Positions 37,235 through 45,038 of a stretch of DNA of 64,000 nucleotides are shown one piece after another. Source of the DNA: Pseudonocardia abyssalis. Its GTDB lineage: Bacteria; Actinomycetota; Actinomycetes; Mycobacteriales; Pseudonocardiaceae. The notes under the pieces are model-generated. The model made no database searches, was not told the DNA's origin, and worked only from the letters and a program-made list of their open reading frames with translations. Within the stretch, counting starts at the first letter, position 1. The number at the start of each line of letters is the position of its first letter. The stretch covers positions 4,836,001 through 4,900,000 of the forward strand of contig NZ_JADQDK010000001.1 in the NCBI RefSeq assembly GCF_019263705.2, read 5' to 3'. The translations under genes and the position numbers were made by a program.

Positions 37235-38719
37235 TCAGCCGAGCTGGAACGGGTCGCGGGTGCCGCCGGTGAGCTCCACGAAGATCGACTTGTTCTCGGT
37301 GTACTCCTGGATCGCGTCCACGCCGTTCTCGCGGCCGATGCCGCTGGCGCCGAAGCCGCCGAAGGGCATGTTCGGGGCGATCACGCGGTAGGCGTTGATC
37401 CAGACGGTGCCGGCGCGCAGCTTCGAGGCGACCCGGTGGGCGCGGTGCACGTCCTTCGTCCAGACCGACCCGGCCAGGCCGTAGGGGGTGTCGTTGGCGA
37501 GCTTGAGGGCCTCGGCCTCGTCGGTGAACGTGTACGCGGCCAGCACCGGCCCGAACACCTCCTCGCGGACGATGGTGTTCTCCGGGCCGACGCCGGTCAC
37601 GACCGTCGGCTTCACGAACAGCCCGCCGCGCTCGGCGTCGGGCTCGCCGCCGCAGGCGAACGTCGCCCCCTCGGCCGCGGCCCCCTCCAGGTAGCCGAGC
37701 ACCTTCTCGTACTGCGGCCGGTTCGCGACGGGACCCATCTCGGTCTCGGCCTCGTTCGGGTCGCCCAGCTTGATGCTGTTCGCCCGGGCCACGACCTTCT
37801 CGATCAGCGCGTCGTGCACGTCGGCGTGCACGATCAGCCGGGAGCCCGCCATGCAGGTCTGCCCGGTCGCGGCGAACACGCCGGCGATCAGACCGTTGGC
37901 CGCGGCGTCGAGGTCGGCGTCGGGGAACACGATCTGCGGGCTCTTGCCGCCCAGCTCCAGGGTCACGCGGTTGAAGTTCGCCACCGCCGCCTGCGCGACC
38001 TTCGCCCCCGTCGCCGACGACCCGGTGAACGCGATCTTGTCGACGCCCTGGTGGGTGGCCAGCGCCTCGCCGGTGGAGCGGTCCCACCCGGTGACGACGT
38101 TGAGCACGCCCGCGGGCAGCCCGGCCGCGTGCAGGATCTCCGCGAACGCGACGGTCGAGGCCGGCGCGTGCTCCGACGGCTTGACGACCATCGTGCAGCC
38201 CGCCGCCAGCGCCGGGGCGAGCTTGAACGTCAGGAGCAGCAGCGGGGAGTTCCACGGCGTGATGGCCCCGACGACCCCGACCGGCTCGCGCGTGGTGAAC
38301 CCGAAGTAGTTCGGGTTCACGGGCGGGACCGTGCGGCCCTCGATCTTGTCGGCCAGCCCGGAGAAGTAGTAGTACCAGTTCGGCAGCGCGGTGAGCTGCC
38401 CGATCATCTCGCGGTAGAGCTTGCCGGAGTCGTTGACCTCCAGCCGGGCCAGCCGCTCGGCGTTGGCCGCGATCGCGTCGCCGACCTTCCGGATGATCGC
38501 GGCGCGCTGGAAGCCCGTCATGGCGCCCCACTCGCCGTCGAACGCGCTGCGGCTCGACGCGACGGCGTCGTCGACGTCCTCGGGGCCGCCGTCGGCGAGC
38601 CGGGCCCACGCCGCGCCGGTGTAGGGGTTCTGGGATTCGAACGTCCGGCCGGACCGTGCGTCGACGGACTTCCCGTGGATGAAGAGCCTGAGCTCCTCGA
38701 GCTGTGCGGGTGGCGTCAT
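37235..38719 (-). CDS. NAD(P)-dependent aldehyde dehydrogenase
   Basis: 494 residues, full ALDH superfamily member: ITPWNSPLLLLTFKLAPALAAGC, FTGSSATGAKV (cofactor loop), catalytic Glu in LELGGKSPQ, catalytic Cys in GQTCMAGSR, and EEVFGPV. It oxidises an aldehyde to the acid. ATG preceded by GAGGGAGAGGGCG. The -10-like TAGCCT upstream matches its neighbours. First gene of the operon with the LLM monooxygenase and divergent from the AraC regulator. Confidence 0.95.
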   Translation of the reverse strand: MTPPAQLEELRLFIHGKSVDARSGRTFESQNPYTGAAWARLADGGPEDVDDAVASSRSAFDGEWGAMTGFQRAAIIRKVGDAIAANAERLARLEVNDSGKLYREMIGQLTALPNWYYYFSGLADKIEGRTVPPVNPNYFGFTTREPVGVVGAITPWNSPLLLLTFKLAPALAAGCTMVVKPSEHAPASTVAFAEILHAAGLPAGVLNVVTGWDRSTGEALATHQGVDKIAFTGSSATGAKVAQAAVANFNRVTLELGGKSPQIVFPDADLDAAANGLIAGVFAATGQTCMAGSRLIVHADVHDALIEKVVARANSIKLGDPNEAETEMGPVANRPQYEKVLGYLEGAAAEGATFACGGEPDAERGGLFVKPTVVTGVGPENTIVREEVFGPVLAAYTFTDEAEALKLANDTPYGLAGSVWTKDVHRAHRVASKLRAGTVWINAYRVIAPNMPFGGFGASGIGRENGVDAIQEYTENKSIFVELTGGTRDPFQLG

Positions 38720-38800
38720 CGCCCTCTCCCTCGTCGGTTGCTGGGGCGAGGCTAGGGACGGGAGCGCGGACGCCGATATCCCGCGACGGCGCGGGTCGAT

Positions 38801-38833
38801 CCGCTGAGCGCAGTCGTGTACCGCGCTCAGCGG
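38801..38833. promoter_or_regulatory. Long perfect palindrome in ALDH/AraC divergent promoter
   Basis: CCGCTGAGCGC-N11-GCGCTCAGCGG: perfect 11-bp arms, centred between the divergent aldehyde dehydrogenase operon and AraC regulator gene, about 25 bp upstream of the araC-type -10 (TAGTCT at 38858-38863). A likely activator or repressor site. Confidence 0.75.
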
Positions 38834-38857
38834 CTGGTCGACCGCCGTCCGCGTGCC

Positions 38858-38863
38858 TAGTCT
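38858..38863 (+). promoter_or_regulatory. -10 element TAGTCT of AraC-type gene
   Basis: TAGTCT within CCTAGTCTCG, 39 nt before the ATG. Equivalent CCTA-N3-T boxes stand upstream of the aldehyde dehydrogenase, CoA-transferase and flavin reductase genes. Confidence 0.5.
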
Positions 38864-38902
38864 CGGGTGCAGGGGGCTGACACGAGGAGGTGTCGAGACG
38901 GG

Positions 38903-39901
38903 ATGGAGACCACGCCCGACCTGTCGCGGTTCCCGGTGCTGGGCACGACGAGCCTGGACGAGGCCCGCGACGCCGTCACCCGCGTCTACCTCGACCACGA
39001 GCTGACCGCGCCCAGCGACACCATGCGCATGACGCTCAACGCGGTGTCCGATCGCCACTTCACGCTCGGGTACCTGGCGTACGGGGCGTCGGCCACGCTC
39101 GTCATGCCGCCGACGGAGGACTGCTACCACGTCAACCTGACGCTGGGTGGCCGCACCGACGCCGACCGCGCCGACGGCGGCCGGGCCAGCACGCACGCGC
39201 GGCGCAGCGGGCTCGTGCTCTCCCCGCAGCAGCGCAACACCGTGCGCTGGACGCCCGACGCCGAACAGCTGATCCTCAAGATCCCCCGCGCCGGCCTGGA
39301 GGGCCACCTCGGCGACCTGTTGGGCCGGCGCGTGCACGACGTCGTCGACTTCGACTTCGGCCTCGACCTGGCCGGGGCACAGGGCAGCACGCTCCTCGCC
39401 TCGGTGGAGTTCCTGGCCCGCGAGCTCGACCGGCCCGGCGGGCTGGCCGAGATGCCGCTGGCCCGCGAGCAGCTCGAGGCGTTCGTCATGACGCAGCTGC
39501 TGCACGCCGGGCGCCACCAGTTCACCGACGACCTGCACGCACCGGCCGAGCCGACCCGGCACGGTCGGCTCGCCCCCGTGCTCGAGCACATGGAGCAGCA
39601 CGCCGACGAGCCGCTGACCCCGCAGGAGCTGGCCCGGGTGGGCTGCATGAGCGTGCGGACGCTGCACGCCACCTTCCAGCAGGCGCTGGGCGAGTCGCCG
39701 ATGAGCTACCTGCGCCGGATCCGGCTCGACCACGTCCGCACGGAGCTGCAGCGCAGCGACCCGTCGCTGGTCCGGGTCACCGACGTCGCGGTCCGATGGG
39801 GGTTCCTGCACCAGAGCCGCTTCGCCCAGCAGTACCGCGAGCGCTTCGGCGAGCTTCCGCGGGAGACCCTGCGCGGATACTCCCCGGCCGCCACGGGATA
39901 G
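38903..39901 (+). CDS. AraC family transcriptional regulator
   Basis: 332 residues: N-terminal AraC-binding-like (AraC_binding_2 type) sensor with LSPQQRNTVRWTPDAEQLILKIPRAGLE, and a C-terminal double HTH (LTPQELARVGCMSVRTLHATFQQALGESPMSYLRRIRLDHVRTEL..VTDVAVRWGFLHQSRFAQQYRERFGELPRETL). Such regulators control aromatic, terpene or other catabolic genes. Likely effector: a substrate of the flanking pathway. Confidence 0.92.
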   Translation: METTPDLSRFPVLGTTSLDEARDAVTRVYLDHELTAPSDTMRMTLNAVSDRHFTLGYLAYGASATLVMPPTEDCYHVNLTLGGRTDADRADGGRASTHARRSGLVLSPQQRNTVRWTPDAEQLILKIPRAGLEGHLGDLLGRRVHDVVDFDFGLDLAGAQGSTLLASVEFLARELDRPGGLAEMPLAREQLEAFVMTQLLHAGRHQFTDDLHAPAEPTRHGRLAPVLEHMEQHADEPLTPQELARVGCMSVRTLHATFQQALGESPMSYLRRIRLDHVRTELQRSDPSLVRVTDVAVRWGFLHQSRFAQQYRERFGELPRETLRGYSPAATG

Positions 39902-39921
39902 CGGTCGGCCTCCCCCGTTCC

Positions 39922-39927
39922 TAGGGT
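39922..39927 (+). promoter_or_regulatory. -10 element TAGGGT of leaderless CoA-transferase gene
   Basis: TAGGGT ends 7 nt before the GTG at 39935, so transcription likely begins at the start codon. No Shine-Dalgarno is seen. Confidence 0.55.
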
Positions 39928-39934
39928 CGACCGC

Positions 39935-41137
39935 GTGAACCCCGCACTCGACGGCGTCCGCGTCCTGGAGCTCGGCACCCTGATCGCCGGTCCGTTCTGC
40001 GGGCGGCTGCTCGCCGACCAGGGCGCCGACGTGATCAAGATCGAGGCCCCCGACCGGCCCGACCCGCTGCGCGACTGGGGCCAGGCCGAGGTCGACGGCC
40101 ACCACTTCTTCTGGACCGTGCACGCCCGCAACAAGCGCTGCATCACCCTCGACCTGCGCAGCGACCGGGGCCGTGAGCTGTTCCTCGACCTCGTCGACAC
40201 CGCCGACGTGGTCCTGGAGAGCTTCCGGCCGGGCACGCTGGAGCGCTGGGGCATCGGACCGGACGTGCTGAGCGCACGCAACCCGCGCATCGTGCTGGCC
40301 AGGGTGTCGGGCTACGGCCAGACCGGCCCGCACAGCCGGCGCCCCGGCTACGCGTCGGTGGCGGAGGCGGTCGGCGGGATGCGCCACCTCAACGGCTTCC
40401 CCGACGAGCCCGCACCCCGCGCGGCGCTGTCCCTCGGCGACTCGCTCGCCGGCATGTTCGCGATGCAGGGGGTGCTGACCGCGCTGTTCTCCCGGGAGCG
40501 CGACGGCGGGCCCGGGCAGGTCGTCGACGTCTCCCTGGCCGAGTCCTGCCTGGCGATGCTGGAGTCGACGATCCCGGACTACTCGGCCACCGGGCACGTC
40601 CGCGGCCCGGGCGGCACCCGGCTGGAGGGGCTCGCCCCGTCGAACCTCTACCGCTGCGCCGACGACCGGTGGCTGATCATCGCGGCCAACCAGGACACCG
40701 TGTTCGGCCGCCTGTGCACCGCGATGGGGCAGCCCGAGCTGGCCGCCGACCCACGGTTCGCGACCCACACCGCGCGCGGCCGCAACCAGGACGAGATCGA
40801 CGCGATCGTCGGCGACTGGGCCGCGGGCCACGACGCCGACGCCCTGACCGCCCTGCTCGAGACGGCCGGGGTGGTCGTCGGCCCGGTCAACACCGTCGCC
40901 GACGTCGTGCTGGACCCCCAGTTCCTGGCCCGCGACATGCTCGTCCCGCACCACGACGAGGCCATCGGCCGCGACGTCCTCGGCCCCGGCGTGGTGCCCA
41001 AGCTCGACCGCACCCCCGGGTCCGTGCGGTGGGCCGGGCCGGGCCACCCGGGCACGCACAACACCGAGGTCTACACCGGCCTGCTCAGGCTCGGCGAGGA
41101 CGAGCTCGAGCAGCTCGTCGCCGACCGGATCGTCTGA
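39935..41137 (+). CDS. CaiB/BaiF family (class III) CoA-transferase
   Basis: 400 residues, full-length family member: GVRVLELGTLIAGPFCGRLLADQGADVIKIEAPDRPDPLRDWG at the start, RNKRCITLDLRS, and SLGDSLAGMFAMQGVLTALFSRE carrying the catalytic Asp. It moves CoA between carboxylic acids, here probably activating the acid made by the aldehyde dehydrogenase (inference). It begins 33 bp after the AraC gene and is followed after 9 bp by the lyase. Confidence 0.93.
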   Translation: MNPALDGVRVLELGTLIAGPFCGRLLADQGADVIKIEAPDRPDPLRDWGQAEVDGHHFFWTVHARNKRCITLDLRSDRGRELFLDLVDTADVVLESFRPGTLERWGIGPDVLSARNPRIVLARVSGYGQTGPHSRRPGYASVAEAVGGMRHLNGFPDEPAPRAALSLGDSLAGMFAMQGVLTALFSRERDGGPGQVVDVSLAESCLAMLESTIPDYSATGHVRGPGGTRLEGLAPSNLYRCADDRWLIIAANQDTVFGRLCTAMGQPELAADPRFATHTARGRNQDEIDAIVGDWAAGHDADALTALLETAGVVVGPVNTVADVVLDPQFLARDMLVPHHDEAIGRDVLGPGVVPKLDRTPGSVRWAGPGHPGTHNTEVYTGLLRLGEDELEQLVADRIV

Positions 41138-41146
41138 AGGAGAACC

Positions 41147-42058
41147 ATGACCACGCCCGTCGACATCCGCGAGGTGGGCCTACGCGACGGCCTGCAGCTG
41201 GAGGCCCCCGTCCCGCTCGCGACGAAGCTGGAGATCCTCGACGCCGTGTCCCGCACCGGGGTGCGCCGCGTCGAGGTCACCTCGTTCGTCTCCCCCACCG
41301 CGGTGCCCGCGCTCGCCGACGCCGAGCAGGTCGTCGCCGAGCTGGGTCGCTGGCCCGACCTGCGGTTCTCGGCGCTCGTCGCGGGTTACGGGGGTGCGCG
41401 GCGTGCCGTCGCCGCCGGGTTGCCGCACCTGGAGTACGTGATCTCCGCCTCCGACGGGCACAGCCTCGCGAACGCCCGCCGCACCTCCGACGATGCCGTC
41501 GCGGCGACCGCCGACATCGCGACGCTGGCCCACGACGCGGGCGGGTTCTGCGAGGCGATCATCGCCGTCGCGTGGGACTGTCCGTTCGACGGCCGCACCC
41601 CGGTCGAGCGCACGGTCGAGGTCGCGCGCCGCGCCGTCGAGCTCGGGGCGGACCAGCTCTGCCTCGGCGACACCATCGGCACGACCGTGCCCGGCCGGGT
41701 CGTCGAGCTGGTCGAAGCCGTGCGGGCGGCGTGCCCCGGCGTCGAGGTCGGGGTGCACCTGCACAACACGCGCGGCTCGGGGATCGCGTGCGTGCTGGCC
41801 GCCGTGCAGATCGGCGTCACGCAGATCGACGCGGCGGTCGGCGGGCTCGGCGGCTGCCCGTTCGCCCCCGGCGCGAGCGGCAACATCGCCACCGAGGAGG
41901 TCGTGTATCTGCTGGAGGGGTCGGGGTTCACCACCGGTCTCGACCTCGGGCACGTCCTGGAGGCCGCCGCGGTGGTGGAGCGGGCCGTCGGTCACGCCCT
42001 GCCGAGCAGCCTCCACCGGGCCGGCGGGCCGTCCCGTCCGATCCCGCGGCCGGTCTAG
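41147..42058 (+). CDS. Hydroxymethylglutaryl-CoA lyase-like enzyme
   Basis: 303 residues, HMGL/isopropylmalate synthase-like TIM barrel: EVGLRDGLQLEAPV, metal ligands in DTIGTTVPG and HLHNTRG, and the catalytic Cys loop GGLGGCPFAPGASGN. The family cleaves 3-hydroxy-3-methylglutaryl-CoA or similar acyl-CoAs to acetoacetate-like products plus acetyl-CoA. AAGGAG precedes the ATG. Its partner CoA-transferase suggests cleavage of a branched hydroxyacyl-CoA. Its stop overlaps the convergent flavin reductase in CTAG. Confidence 0.92.
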   Translation: MTTPVDIREVGLRDGLQLEAPVPLATKLEILDAVSRTGVRRVEVTSFVSPTAVPALADAEQVVAELGRWPDLRFSALVAGYGGARRAVAAGLPHLEYVISASDGHSLANARRTSDDAVAATADIATLAHDAGGFCEAIIAVAWDCPFDGRTPVERTVEVARRAVELGADQLCLGDTIGTTVPGRVVELVEAVRAACPGVEVGVHLHNTRGSGIACVLAAVQIGVTQIDAAVGGLGGCPFAPGASGNIATEEVVYLLEGSGFTTGLDLGHVLEAAAVVERAVGHALPSSLHRAGGPSRPIPRPV

Positions 42059-42546
42059 CCGATCCCGTACGCCCCGCGGTGGAACAGCAGCGGGAGCCGG
42101 TCGCCGTCGGCGCCGAGGTGGTGCACCCGCCCGACGACGATCGTGTGGTCGCCGCCGTCGTGCTCGTCGGACAGGGAGCAGTCGATCCACGCACACGCGC
42201 CGTCGAGCACCGGTGACCCGGACGGACCAGCGGCCCAGACGACCCCGGCGAACTTGTCGGTGCCGGAGCGGGCGAACGCGTTCGAGAGCCCCTCGTGGTG
42301 GTCGGCGAGCACGTTGACGCAGAAGCGGCCGACCTCACGGATCCGCGGCCACGTCGACGACGTCCGGGCCGGTGCGAAGCTGATCAGCGGCGGGTCCAGC
42401 GACAGCGACGTGAACGACTGGCAGGTGAACCCGACGGGCCCGTCGGGCCCGGCCGCCGTCACCACCACCACGCCGCTCGCGAAGTGCCCCAGCACCTCCC
42501 GCATCCGACTCGGCCCGACGACCTGCTCCTGCACCACGTCATCCAT
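42055..42546 (-). CDS. NAD(P)H:flavin oxidoreductase (HpaC-like)
   Basis: 163 residues, flavin reductase-like split barrel: MREVLGHFASGVVVVTAAGPDGPVGFTCQSFTSLSLDPPLISFAPARTSSTW..FCVNVLADHHEGLSNAFAR and a later HTIVVGRVHHL. It provides FMNH2/FADH2 to a two-component monooxygenase, most likely the LLM enzyme at 36.0 kb. The -10-like TACCGT (42559-42554) ends 7 nt before the ATG, a leaderless layout. Confidence 0.93.
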   Translation of the reverse strand: MDDVVQEQVVGPSRMREVLGHFASGVVVVTAAGPDGPVGFTCQSFTSLSLDPPLISFAPARTSSTWPRIREVGRFCVNVLADHHEGLSNAFARSGTDKFAGVVWAAGPSGSPVLDGACAWIDCSLSDEHDGGDHTIVVGRVHHLGADGDRLPLLFHRGAYGIG

Positions 42547-42553
42547 GCCGTCG

Positions 42554-42559
42554 ACGGTA
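42554..42559 (-). promoter_or_regulatory. -10 element TACCGT of leaderless flavin reductase gene
   Basis: TACCGT 7 nt upstream of the ATG on the minus strand, with GGATATCGC further upstream as at the aldehyde dehydrogenase promoter (GGATATCGGC). Confidence 0.5.
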
Positions 42560-42683
42560 GGGAGCGCGGCGGGGCCGGCGATATCCGGAGATCGCCGGGC
42601 CGTATCCACCGGCCGGCCTCGGCCGGCCACCACCTCGGGCCGGTGCGCGGCCCACCGCAGCACGCCCTCCAGGTCCCCGGCCA

Positions 42684-43133
42684 GTGCGAGCAGCTCGACT
42701 CCCCCGCGTACGGCGCCATCAGCTGGACGTGCTCCCGCTGCTGGCACTGGCCGCGGCGCCGGCCGAGGTGCCGGCCGAGGTGCCGGCCGAGGTACTGGCC
42801 GAGGCGCACCGCCTCAGCGTGCTGCTGGGCGCGTCGACGCCACCGCGGGCCGTCCTCGACACCGTCGGCCGGCTCGAACCCGGCGCGGTCCTCCCTGTGG
42901 GCCCGCACCCCGGAGACCGCCCGGCACCCAGGGCTCGCCGCGCCGCGCGCACGCCCAGCGCCGTGGTCCTCGGCGGTCCGGGGTGGCCGCGCCGGGCGGC
43001 GGGCCGCGTCGGCGATCTCGCCGGTGCGGTGCACGTCTGCACCGCACCCAGCTGCCGGTGCGGCACGGATCCGGCCGGCGCCCACCGCTGGCGTCCTGAG
43101 GGCCGGATCAGCCGAACGGCTCGCGGACCCTGA
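42684..43133 (+). CDS. Possible small ORF with AEVP repeats, unknown
   Basis: 149 codons from a GTG, with high GC3 from about 42720 (VLPLLALAAAPAEVPAEVPAEVLAEAHRLSVLLGASTPPRAVLDTVGRLEPGAVLPVG..) and a Cys-rich end (CTAPSCRCG). A 12-bp unit GCCGAGGTGCCG is repeated three times at 42757-42792. It has no ribosome-binding site and overlaps the 3' end of the TetR gene. It may be a relic or a lineage-specific gene; the alternative is non-coding sequence. The 42.55-43.1 kb gap otherwise holds a GGCCGGCC-N2-GGCCGGCC palindrome at 42611-42628. Confidence 0.3.
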   Translation: MRAARLPRVRRHQLDVLPLLALAAAPAEVPAEVPAEVLAEAHRLSVLLGASTPPRAVLDTVGRLEPGAVLPVGPHPGDRPAPRARRAARTPSAVVLGGPGWPRRAAGRVGDLAGAVHVCTAPSCRCGTDPAGAHRWRPEGRISRTARGP

Positions 43134-43704
43134 CGATGCCCATCGCGAACTCGGTGTACTGCCACGCGACCTCGTTCTCACCGGGTCCGGAGTCCTCGCG
43201 GAACCACACCGCCACGCCCATCCCGAGGTCGAGGATCGCGTACGAGGCGAGCTGCGCCGACGCGACGCGGAAGACCCCGGCGGCGATGCCGTCCTCGACG
43301 AGCCCACGGAAGCACTGCTCGTAGTCGGCGCGGCGCGCGAGCACCGCCCCGCGGTATGGCTCGACGAGGCCGCGCAGCTCCCGGTTGCCGACGAACGCCT
43401 CCCGCCGGTGGCGCGCGTGGAAGCGGACGTGCGCGTCGGTCGCCCGCCGCAACCGCTCGACCGGGTCGTCGGTGCCGGCCACGGCGACGCGGTGTGCCGC
43501 GAGCAGGTCGTCCATCGTCGCCGTCATCAGGCTCGCGAGCAGTTCCTGCTTGGACGCGACGTGCTTGTAGAGGCTCGGACCCCGGATCCCGACGGCCGCG
43601 CCGATGTCGGCCATCGTGGTGGCCTCGTAGCCCCGGCGGGTGAACAGGTCGAGTGCGGCGGCCCGGATCTCGGCTGCGCGCACGGCCTTCGCGGTCTCGG
43701 TCAC
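43108..43704 (-). CDS. TetR family transcriptional regulator of the fatty-acyl operon
   Basis: 198 residues from the GTG at 43704, which follows GGGGGG. The HTH reads IRAAALDLFTRRGYEATTMADIGAAVGIRGPSLYKHVASKQELLASL. The C-terminal domain is of TetR_C type. It is divergent from the acyl-CoA dehydrogenase operon, and GCTAA-N6-TTAGC palindromes flank both starts, so it probably represses that operon and itself. Confidence 0.9.
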   Translation of the reverse strand: MTETAKAVRAAEIRAAALDLFTRRGYEATTMADIGAAVGIRGPSLYKHVASKQELLASLMTATMDDLLAAHRVAVAGTDDPVERLRRATDAHVRFHARHRREAFVGNRELRGLVEPYRGAVLARRADYEQCFRGLVEDGIAAGVFRVASAQLASYAILDLGMGVAVWFREDSGPGENEVAWQYTEFAMGIVRVREPFG

Positions 43705-43718
43705 AGGACCCCCCAATC

Positions 43719-43734
43719 GCTAATCGACGTTAGC
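43719..43734. promoter_or_regulatory. TetR operator candidate 1
   Basis: GCTAA-TCGACG-TTAGC just upstream of the TetR gene. Matches the second palindrome at 43794-43811 in arm sequence and 6-bp spacer. Confidence 0.7.
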
Positions 43735-43770
43735 AGAGTGTGACGGAGGCGGCAGATTCTTGCTCCTCGC

Positions 43771-43792
43771 GCTGATCAGTGGTCTGATCAGC
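43771..43792. promoter_or_regulatory. Additional palindrome in divergent promoter
   Basis: GCTGATCA-GTGGTC-TGATCAGC, perfect 8-bp arms, between the two TetR operator candidates. Could bind a second regulator. Confidence 0.5.
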
Positions 43793-43793
43793 T

Positions 43794-43811
43794 GGCTAAC
43801 AATCATTAGCC
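43794..43811. promoter_or_regulatory. TetR operator candidate 2
   Basis: GGCTAA-CAATCA-TTAGCC, 12 nt upstream of the acyl-CoA dehydrogenase ATG. Same arms as candidate 1, with one more base pair each side. Confidence 0.75.
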
Positions 43812-43823
43812 GAAGGGACCTCC

Positions 43824-45038
43824 ATGCCGATCGATCTCGCACCCGACCCCGCGGTGGCCGATCTCGCCGAGCGCACCGCCGCGTTCGTCCGGGAGGCGGT
43901 GGTCCCGGTCGAGGTCGCCCACGACGGCGTCGTCCCGTCCGAGGACGTGCGCGCGGACCTGCAGGCGGCCGCGCGGCGGGCGGGGGTCTTCGCCCCGCAC
44001 GTCTCCCCCGAGTTCGGCGGCCACGGGCTGGACATGACCGGCCGCGCCGCGGTGTTCGAGGAGGCCGGCTACTCCCTCCTCGGTCCGCTGGCCCTGAACA
44101 TCGCCGCCCCGGACGAGGGCAACATGCACCTGCTGGAGGCGGTCGCGACCACCGGGCAGAAGCAGCGCTACCTGGCCCCGCTCGCCGCGGGCGACATCCG
44201 CTCCTGCTTCGCCATGACCGAGCCCGCCCCCGGCGCGGGCTCCGACCCGGACGCGCTGACCACCCGGGCGGTGCGGGTGGCCGAGGGCTGGCGGATCGAC
44301 GGCCGCAAGTGGTTCATCACCGGTGCCGACGGGGCCGGGTTCGCGATCTGCATGGCGCGCACCGCGGGCGAGCCGGGCGAGCGCGGCAGCGCCACGATGT
44401 TCCTCGTCGACGCCGACAACCCCGGCATGCACGTCGGCCGGCACATCCCGACGCTGGACGAGAGCCTCTACGGCGGCCACCTGGAGATGGAGTTCGCGGG
44501 CTGCGTCGTGCCCGACGAGGCCGTGCTGGGCGAGGTCGACCTCGGCTACCGCTACGCGCAGGTGCGCCTGGGCCCGGCCCGGATGACGCACTGCATGCGC
44601 TGGCTGGGCATCGCGCGGCGTTCCCAGGACATCGCCGTCGCCCGCGCGGCCGGGCGTCAGGTGTTCGGGTCCCGGCTGGCCGATCTCGGCATGGCGCAGC
44701 AGATGATCGCCGACAACGAGATCGACATCGCCGCGTCGCGCGGGCTGATCCTGCAGGCCTGCTGGGAGCTCGACCAGGGACGGTCGGGGTCGCAGTCGGT
44801 GTCGATCGCCAAGACCTTCACCGCGGAGGCCGTGTGGCGGGTCGTCGACCGGTCCCTGCAGCTGTGCGGATCGCTGGGCGTCTCCGGTGACATCCTGCTC
44901 GCCCGGTTCCTGCGCGAGGTCCGCCCGTTCCGCATCTACGACGGGCCGTCGGAGACCCACCGTTGGTCGATCTCCCGGCGCGTGGTGGGCCGTCACACCG
45001 CCGCCACTCCCGCTGCCACCGCCCCGGTGCCGGCATGA
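43824..45038 (+). CDS. Acyl-CoA dehydrogenase
   Basis: 404 residues, FAD-dependent ACAD fold: SPEFGGHGLDMTGRAAVFEEAGYS, CFAMTEPAPGAGSDPDALTTRA (FAD loop), DGRKWFITGADGAGFAICMARTA, and the C-terminal SLQLCGSLGVSGD..RIYDGPSETHRWSISRRVV. It inserts the alpha-beta double bond in an acyl-CoA. ATG preceded by GAAGGGACC; the stop overlaps the next start (ATGA). First gene of a three-gene operon controlled by the divergent TetR. Confidence 0.94.
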   Translation: MPIDLAPDPAVADLAERTAAFVREAVVPVEVAHDGVVPSEDVRADLQAAARRAGVFAPHVSPEFGGHGLDMTGRAAVFEEAGYSLLGPLALNIAAPDEGNMHLLEAVATTGQKQRYLAPLAAGDIRSCFAMTEPAPGAGSDPDALTTRAVRVAEGWRIDGRKWFITGADGAGFAICMARTAGEPGERGSATMFLVDADNPGMHVGRHIPTLDESLYGGHLEMEFAGCVVPDEAVLGEVDLGYRYAQVRLGPARMTHCMRWLGIARRSQDIAVARAAGRQVFGSRLADLGMAQQMIADNEIDIAASRGLILQACWELDQGRSGSQSVSIAKTFTAEAVWRVVDRSLQLCGSLGVSGDILLARFLREVRPFRIYDGPSETHRWSISRRVVGRHTAATPAATAPVPA

